Assembly: GCA_903855995.1 (NCBI GenBank)
Contig: CAIOAN010000007.1
Span: 1 to 64,000, forward strand
Direction: 5' to 3'
From: an uncultured Opitutia bacterium
GTDB taxonomy: Bacteria > Verrucomicrobiota > Verrucomicrobiia > Opitutales > UBA953
DNA: 64,000 bases
Within the stretch, counting starts at the first letter, position 1. Each line of letters opens with the position of its first letter. The translations under genes were made by a program, and so were the position numbers. The notes beneath the pieces are model-generated. The model saw only the letters and a program-made list of their open reading frames with translations, was not told the DNA's origin and did no database searches. Below are positions 58,742 to 64,000 of the stretch, one piece after another.

Positions 58742-58781
58742 CCAACCAGCCAACTGGTCAACTTGTCAACCTGCCAGCTCG
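58742..58781. repeat. 8-bp period degenerate tandem repeat (YCAACNNG)n
   Basis: ccaaccag ccaactgg tcaacttg tcaacctg ccagctcg; related block at 58876-58902. Confidence 0.7.
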
Positions 58782-58922
58782 TGTCAGTCTTGCCCACCAG
58801 CCAACTAACGCTGCTTCATCTGATCAACCGAGCCTCCGTGCCTCTAGTTCATCTGCACCCTGCCTCCCTTGCCCCCCAGCCAACTGGTCAACGGATCAAC
58901 TAACGCCGCGGCCTTCGCCGCC

Positions 58923-60134
58923 CTATCCCTTCCGATTCGGCCGCACATACACGGCCTGTACGACCCCGATATTACGGTGCTCGAAGGCGGCCTGGCAGTA
59001 GCGGAAATAGAGCCGCCACTTACGGATGAAGCGCTCGTCGAAGCCCATGCTTCGGACCTTGTCCAGGTTGGCTTCGAAAGCCCGACACCACGCATCGAGG
59101 GTGCGCGCGTAGTCGCGGCCGAACTCCTCGAGGCGGTCCAGCTGGAAGCCGCTCTCCTGGGTCATGAGGTCGCCGACGCGGTTGATCGAAAGGAGGAGCG
59201 AGCCGGGGAAGATATGCTTCTGGATGAAATCCACGCCGTCGCGGAACTGCGCGTAGCGGCTGTCGGGGCAGGTGATGTACTGGAACGCGGCGATGCCATC
59301 GGGTTGGAGCAGGCGCCCGATCGAACCGCAGAAGGCGGGCAGGTATTTATGGCCGAGGGCTTCCATCATCTCGATGGAGACGCACTTGTCGTAGATTCCC
59401 TGATGGTCGCGGAAATCCTCAAGCTTCACGGTGATGCGGTCGGCGAGGCCAGCGGCCTTGATGCGCTCGACGGCAAGGTCGTGCTGCGCCTGGGAGATGG
59501 TGAGCGAGGTGACCCGGCACCCATATTTTTTCACGGCATGCAGGGCCCAGCCGCCCCAGCCGGTACCAATCTCGATGACGTGGTCCGTGGGCTTGAGCTG
59601 TAGGAATCGGCACAGGGCTTCGTTCTTATTCGTCTGGGCCTGCTCCAATGAGTCGGTACCTTCCCAGCGCGCCGAGGAATACATCATCGAGGGATCAAGA
59701 AACAGGCGGAAAAAATCATTGGAGACATCATAGTGCTCCGAGATATTGCGCCGGACGGTTTTCTTGTCGTTGGGCCGCAGGAGGTGGCCGATACGGTCGG
59801 CAATCCGGAACAGGCCGACGCCCAGCGCCTTGCGCGCGGAGCCCGACATGCCCGGGGTCTGGTCGATGTTCTCGATGAAGAAGCCGATGAGGGCGTTGAG
59901 GTCCGGCGAATCCCATTCGCCTTCCATGTAGCCTTCGGTGAGGCCGATGTCGGCGGCGAGCATGATGCGCCGGAAGGCGTTGTCGTCGGTGATGTGCATG
60001 CTCGCGCCGCCCTGGGCCCGCGCCTCGCCGATCACGAGTTCGGTGCCCTCGGGCAGGCGCAGCGTGAGCCGGCCTTTTTTCAGTTTGGCCAGCTCGGCGA
60101 GGACGAGACGGCGGGCGAGTGAAGGATTAGTCAT
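58923..60134 (-). CDS. cfa: Cyclopropane-fatty-acyl-phospholipid synthase family
   Basis: HYDVSNDFFRLFLDPSMMYSSARWEGTDSLEQAQ; IEIGTGWGGWALHAVKKYGCRVTSLTIS. Confidence 0.95.
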   Translation of the reverse strand: MTNPSLARRLVLAELAKLKKGRLTLRLPEGTELVIGEARAQGGASMHITDDNAFRRIMLAADIGLTEGYMEGEWDSPDLNALIGFFIENIDQTPGMSGSARKALGVGLFRIADRIGHLLRPNDKKTVRRNISEHYDVSNDFFRLFLDPSMMYSSARWEGTDSLEQAQTNKNEALCRFLQLKPTDHVIEIGTGWGGWALHAVKKYGCRVTSLTISQAQHDLAVERIKAAGLADRITVKLEDFRDHQGIYDKCVSIEMMEALGHKYLPAFCGSIGRLLQPDGIAAFQYITCPDSRYAQFRDGVDFIQKHIFPGSLLLSINRVGDLMTQESGFQLDRLEEFGRDYARTLDAWCRAFEANLDKVRSMGFDERFIRKWRLYFRYCQAAFEHRNIGVVQAVYVRPNRKG

Positions 60135-60978
60135 GTCGGCCGGTAAGTTCGGAAGTGGGATGCCGCAGGTTGCGCTGCAGCGCAATGTCGTCCCCCTTGC
60201 GGCGGAACGGAAGTCTTTTTGCCAGCCATAGCCAGGCGGCGTGCAGGTGGATGAGCACGACGACTTTCAGGATGAGCAACGGCGACTTGAGCGTCAGCCA
60301 GAGGAGCCGTCCGCCGGTGAGTGGCACCTGCCGGCCGGTCCAGGCGCTGAGGAGCGTCTTGCGGCCGCCTTCGTAATGATCGACGGTCAGCCCAAGGCGC
60401 TCCCCAGGCAGTCGCAGGGTGAATTCGAATTCAGTATCGAGGGCGGAGAAGGGCGAGACGTAGAACCGCTTCGGCGCCCGGAGTTGGAGGTACGCCTGGC
60501 CCTCGGCGTCCTGTTTGAGGCATTCGGCACCGAGGAACCAGGCCTTGCGCTCGCCGAACGTATTATGGACCTCGGCGATGCCGCTGGTCAGCGCACCATC
60601 GACGGTGATCAGGAAGAAGACGACCGGGTTGTAGGATTTTCCAAAGGCTCGCGGCATGGCGACGAGGGTGATCTGCGCGGCGGCTGGCACGGGCTGACCC
60701 TGCGCCGCGCAGAAGGCCCGCACGCGGGCGCCGAGTCGATCGCCGTGCTGGCCGAAAGAGACCTCCGTGCCTTCCGGCTGGAAAACCCTCGCCGCCGGCA
60801 GGAAATCGCCGTCGCGGAATGAATAAGGCGACCAGGCCCGGCCGAGCATCCATTGACCGGCCCGAATCTTTTCGATTTCTTCTACATCGACCGCGAAGGC
60901 GAACGCCCCATGCGTAAACTGGTGCTGCTTCGGCCAGAGCCGCGCATGCATCACGCTCGCATCATAGAGTCGGGCCAT
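60127..60978 (-). CDS. DUF1365 domain-containing protein
   Basis: VMHARLWPKQHQFTHGAFAFAVDVEEI; FGKSYNPVVFFLITVDG; EVHNTFGERKAWFL. Confidence 0.9.
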   Translation of the reverse strand: MARLYDASVMHARLWPKQHQFTHGAFAFAVDVEEIEKIRAGQWMLGRAWSPYSFRDGDFLPAARVFQPEGTEVSFGQHGDRLGARVRAFCAAQGQPVPAAAQITLVAMPRAFGKSYNPVVFFLITVDGALTSGIAEVHNTFGERKAWFLGAECLKQDAEGQAYLQLRAPKRFYVSPFSALDTEFEFTLRLPGERLGLTVDHYEGGRKTLLSAWTGRQVPLTGGRLLWLTLKSPLLILKVVVLIHLHAAWLWLAKRLPFRRKGDDIALQRNLRHPTSELTGRHD

Positions 60979-61067
60979 CGGCGGCACGGTTGGAAGGAAT
61001 GCCGCCGGGTGCAAGCCCCTCACGCCGAAACCTTGCTAAACCGCCCGCCTTTGGCATAACTCCTCGG

Positions 61068-62354
61068 GTGGCCACCTCCGACGCATTCGGTGTCAGCATT
61101 TTCACCCTCGCTGCGTCGGGCGGTTTTCTGCTGTTGGCCCTGAACGCCGGTCGGAAGCGCCGCCTGCTCGACGACACGCCGGTCTCCAAGGCCCTGGGCG
61201 TCTTCGTCGGCGAAGTCGAAGTCGAAGGGCTCTGCGTGCGTCAGGATCCTTACACGAGCTACCTCGCGGAGCGGCCATGCGTGCTCTACAGTTGGTCGAT
61301 CTGCGAGCACTGGCGCCGCGCCCACGAAGAGACTTATACGGACGACAAGGGCAACACCCGCACCCGCACGGTCATCGTCCATGGTTCGGATGTCATCGCC
61401 TCCGGCGGCCGTCAGGCGGGATTCTATCTGCAGGATGAGACGGGCTTCGTCTGGGTCGAGCCCGCGGGCGCGGACCTGGAGACCGTCACGATGTTCAGCG
61501 AGGATGCCGACGAGGGCGACGCACTCTACTACGGTAAGGGACCGTCGGAAGCGGTCGATGGCTCGACCGGTCAACGTACTTTCTCCGAATCCGGCCTGCC
61601 GATCGGGACCAAGCTTTTCATCCGCGGTCGGGCCAGCGAACGCCCCGATATCGTGGCGGCCCAGATCAAACGCGAGGACAAGGCGGATATGTTCATTATC
61701 ACGCCGCGCGGCGAAAAAGCCGTGAGCGACGGCAAGGCGACGGCCTACGTGCTCTGGAATATCATCGGGGCGCTCTGCGCTGGTGCTTTCGCTTCGACGC
61801 TTTTCGCGAGCCATGCGGTGAGCCCCGGCCCCGGCCCGATGTCCGTCGGGGTGCTGCTCTACCTCGTCGCCCTGAGCTTCGGCTGGGTCTGGATGGTCTT
61901 CAATAGCCTCGTCGGCGTGCGCAACCGGGTGCAGCTCGCGCAGTCGCTCATCGACGTGCAGCTCAAGCGCCGTGCGGACCTCATCCCGCGTCTGGTCAAC
62001 TGCCTCGCGGGCTACCGCGCCCACGAGGCCTCGGTGCTGGCGATGGTCGCCCGCCTCCGCGCTGAAGCCGCTTCCTCCGGCGTCTCCGCGGTGAGCCCGT
62101 CGCTCATCGCGATCCAGGAGCAATACCCCGACCTCAAGGCGATGGATTCTTTCAATAGCCTGAGCAGCCATCTCATCGAGACCGAGCAGCGCATCGCGCT
62201 GGCCCGTAATTATTATAACGACAGCGTGACGTTCTATAATACGCGGATTCAGCGCGTGCCAGATGCCTACGTCGCCCGGATTGTGTCCATGCAGCCAGCT
62301 GAACTCTTCCAAGCCCAGGGTTTCGAGCGCGTGGCGGTGGGCGTGAAGTTTTAG
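61068..62354 (+). CDS. GIDE-LemA fusion membrane protein, copy 1
   Basis: N-term TM, GIDE-like region (EVEGLCVRQDPYTSYLAERPCVLYSWSICEHW...), two TMs, LemA region (FNSLVGVRNRVQLAQSLIDVQLKRRADLIPRLVNCLAGY); GTG start. Confidence 0.8.
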   Translation: MATSDAFGVSIFTLAASGGFLLLALNAGRKRRLLDDTPVSKALGVFVGEVEVEGLCVRQDPYTSYLAERPCVLYSWSICEHWRRAHEETYTDDKGNTRTRTVIVHGSDVIASGGRQAGFYLQDETGFVWVEPAGADLETVTMFSEDADEGDALYYGKGPSEAVDGSTGQRTFSESGLPIGTKLFIRGRASERPDIVAAQIKREDKADMFIITPRGEKAVSDGKATAYVLWNIIGALCAGAFASTLFASHAVSPGPGPMSVGVLLYLVALSFGWVWMVFNSLVGVRNRVQLAQSLIDVQLKRRADLIPRLVNCLAGYRAHEASVLAMVARLRAEAASSGVSAVSPSLIAIQEQYPDLKAMDSFNSLSSHLIETEQRIALARNYYNDSVTFYNTRIQRVPDAYVARIVSMQPAELFQAQGFERVAVGVKF

Positions 62355-62387
62355 CGGCCCACTTGCGAAGGCGCCCCGGTTGGGCAT

Positions 62388-63695
62388 ATGGCTGGGATGG
62401 TCCTCTGTAGTTTAGAAGGCGAACCCCTTGGGCTGGCGGTTTTAGTTGTGCTCGTCGGCTTGGGGCTATCGCTCCGGGCTGAGCGGAAACGCCGCTTGAT
62501 GGAAGATACCCCCTTGAGCAAGGCCCTCGGTGTTTTTATTGGCGAGGTAGCCCTTGAGGGGGTCTGCTATCTCGAGAAACCGCTGGTGGCCCCGCTTTCA
62601 GGCCAGCCTTGCGTGAGGTATACCTGGTCCGTCTCTGAACACTGGGAACGCGAGGAAAAGGAAACTTATACCGATGACGAAGGACGCACCAAGACGCGCA
62701 TGGTCACGTGCTATGGCTCGGATGAAATTGCGAGCGGCGAGAAGGACGGCGGCTTCTACCTCCGCGACGAAACGGGAGCCGTCTGGGTTGATCCACAGGG
62801 TGCGCCGATCGAGACCACCTGCCTCTTCAGCGAAGAGGCCAGTCGCGGCGATGCCCTCTACTACTCCAAGGGAAGCCGGCGAGCGGTCGAGGGTTCGACG
62901 GGGGAGCGTACTTTTGAAGAGTACGGGCTACTCGTTGGGACCCCTCTATTCGTACGCGGCCGGGCGAGCGAACGACGCGATGTCGTCGCCGCGCAAATCA
63001 AGCCGGCGGCGAAAACGGATATTTTCATCATCACGACGCGGACGGCGAAAGCAGTGAGCGCGGAGTGGCGCGAGGCCGCCCGCTTCTGGGGTGTCGTCGG
63101 CGCACTGCCCCCGTTGGGACTCGGCGGGATGCTCGTTATGATGGCGGGCTACGGAAGTTCTCGCTGGCTGTATCCGTTGGCCGTTCTTCCCGTCGCGCTT
63201 TATCTGCTGTTATATTCGGGGGGCTGGGCCTGGATGGCCTTCAATAGTCTGATTGGGTTGCGGCAGCGGGTCTACCAGGCGTCTTCGCTTATCGATGTGC
63301 AGCTCAAGCGCCGCGCGGATCTCATCCGGCGTTTCGTCGCGTGCGTGCAGGGCTTCCGCGAACATGAGGCCTCCGTGCAGACGCTGCTGGCCGCAGCCCG
63401 GGCGCAGGTAGGCGGCGATCCGCTCAAGGCGCTCGCCCCAGGGATCCTCGCGGTCATCGAAAGCTACCCGGAGATTCGCGCCCAGGGTCTCTTCAATGAT
63501 TTGAGTAAGCAACTCATCGAGACGGAAGACCGCATCGCCTTGGCCCGCGGTTATCATAATAACATCGCGACCTTTTATAATACCCGCCTTGAGCGTATTC
63601 CGGACAGCTACCTTGCGAACTTCGTTAAGATGAAGCCGGAACCTTTGTTCGAGGCCGAAGGCTTCACTTACCATCCGTCGGCCGTGGCCTTCTGA
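62388..63695 (+). CDS. GIDE-LemA fusion membrane protein, copy 2
   Basis: Same architecture and many shared blocks with copy 1 (GVCYLEKPLVAPLSGQPCVRYTWSVSEHWEREEKETYTDDEGRTKTR; SSLIDVQLKRRADLIRRFVACVQGF). Confidence 0.8.
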   Translation: MAGMVLCSLEGEPLGLAVLVVLVGLGLSLRAERKRRLMEDTPLSKALGVFIGEVALEGVCYLEKPLVAPLSGQPCVRYTWSVSEHWEREEKETYTDDEGRTKTRMVTCYGSDEIASGEKDGGFYLRDETGAVWVDPQGAPIETTCLFSEEASRGDALYYSKGSRRAVEGSTGERTFEEYGLLVGTPLFVRGRASERRDVVAAQIKPAAKTDIFIITTRTAKAVSAEWREAARFWGVVGALPPLGLGGMLVMMAGYGSSRWLYPLAVLPVALYLLLYSGGWAWMAFNSLIGLRQRVYQASSLIDVQLKRRADLIRRFVACVQGFREHEASVQTLLAAARAQVGGDPLKALAPGILAVIESYPEIRAQGLFNDLSKQLIETEDRIALARGYHNNIATFYNTRLERIPDSYLANFVKMKPEPLFEAEGFTYHPSAVAF

Positions 63696-64000
63696 TTAGG
63701 CTACCCACGCGTCGCGGCCGAGCAGCTGCGAGCACAGGCGGTGCGCCGACCAAAAGCCGTCTTCGTGGAAGCCGTAACGCTGCCATGCCCCGGTGAAATG
63801 CACCCGCGCCCCAAGCCGAGCGTTGAGCGCGGGAATCTCCGCCTGGGCCGCGACGGCTTCGAGCGAGAAGAGCGGATGCTCGACGGGGATCTGGCGGATG
63901 ATCTTGGCGGGGTCGACTTGCTCGGGGTGATTGATGGTGACGACGAAGTCGCCCTGGTCCGTCAGGCCCTGCAGGGAATTCATCCAGTAGTGCGTCGAGG
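63696..64000 (-). CDS. NAD(P)/FAD-dependent oxidoreductase (COG2907-like), 5' truncated by window edge
   Basis: C-terminal YWMNSLQGLTDQGDFVVTINHPEQVDPAKIIRQIPVEHPLFSLEAVAAQAEIPALN...VHFTGAWQRYGFHEDGFWSAHRL; frame open to window end. Confidence 0.85.
   Translation of the reverse strand, partial: STHYWMNSLQGLTDQGDFVVTINHPEQVDPAKIIRQIPVEHPLFSLEAVAAQAEIPALNARLGARVHFTGAWQRYGFHEDGFWSAHRLCSQLLGRDAWVA

Noticed and set aside
61020-62387. 455-aa minus-strand ORF opposite GIDE-LemA copy 1
   Set aside because: Mirror frame of a convincing GIDE-LemA gene; His/Arg/Asp-rich with no domain

Overview
64 kb of a GC-rich bacterial chromosome. Gene content and style suggest Verrucomicrobiota, probably Opitutae-like; this is inference with no marker-gene search. 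It is mostly ordinary housekeeping: accBC, prmB, aroB, ftsY, ribH, folKB, carB, a TolC/MacAB-type export operon, thi genes, tlyA, rpsR, prmC, proS, xseA, pyk, trmB, cfa and a Gld-type ABC cluster. No tRNA/rRNA genes, CRISPR arrays, prophage or transposase genes were recognised. The most interesting item is a single ORF at 20798-21580 (-) that fuses a ribosomal protein S10 (NusE)-like domain to NusB. S10 and NusB normally form a heterodimer in transcription antitermination. By my alignment from memory, the S10 part lacks about 10 residues at the tip of the loop that E. coli S10 uses to sit in the ribosome, including the conserved SPHVNKD segment. This suggests a dedicated, non-ribosomal NusE covalently linked to NusB. 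Other items of note: a RibBX-like DHBP synthase with a degenerate GTP cyclohydrolase II domain; a tandem pair of GIDE-LemA fusion proteins inside a COG2907/DUF1365/Cfa cluster; a dispersed family of GGTAGGG-headed palindromic repeats from 46.5 to 58.7 kb; a ~140 bp repeat in two inverted copies flanking pyk-trmB; 7-bp and 8-bp period micro-repeats; and a telomere-like (GGGNNN)n G-quadruplex candidate upstream of rpsR.
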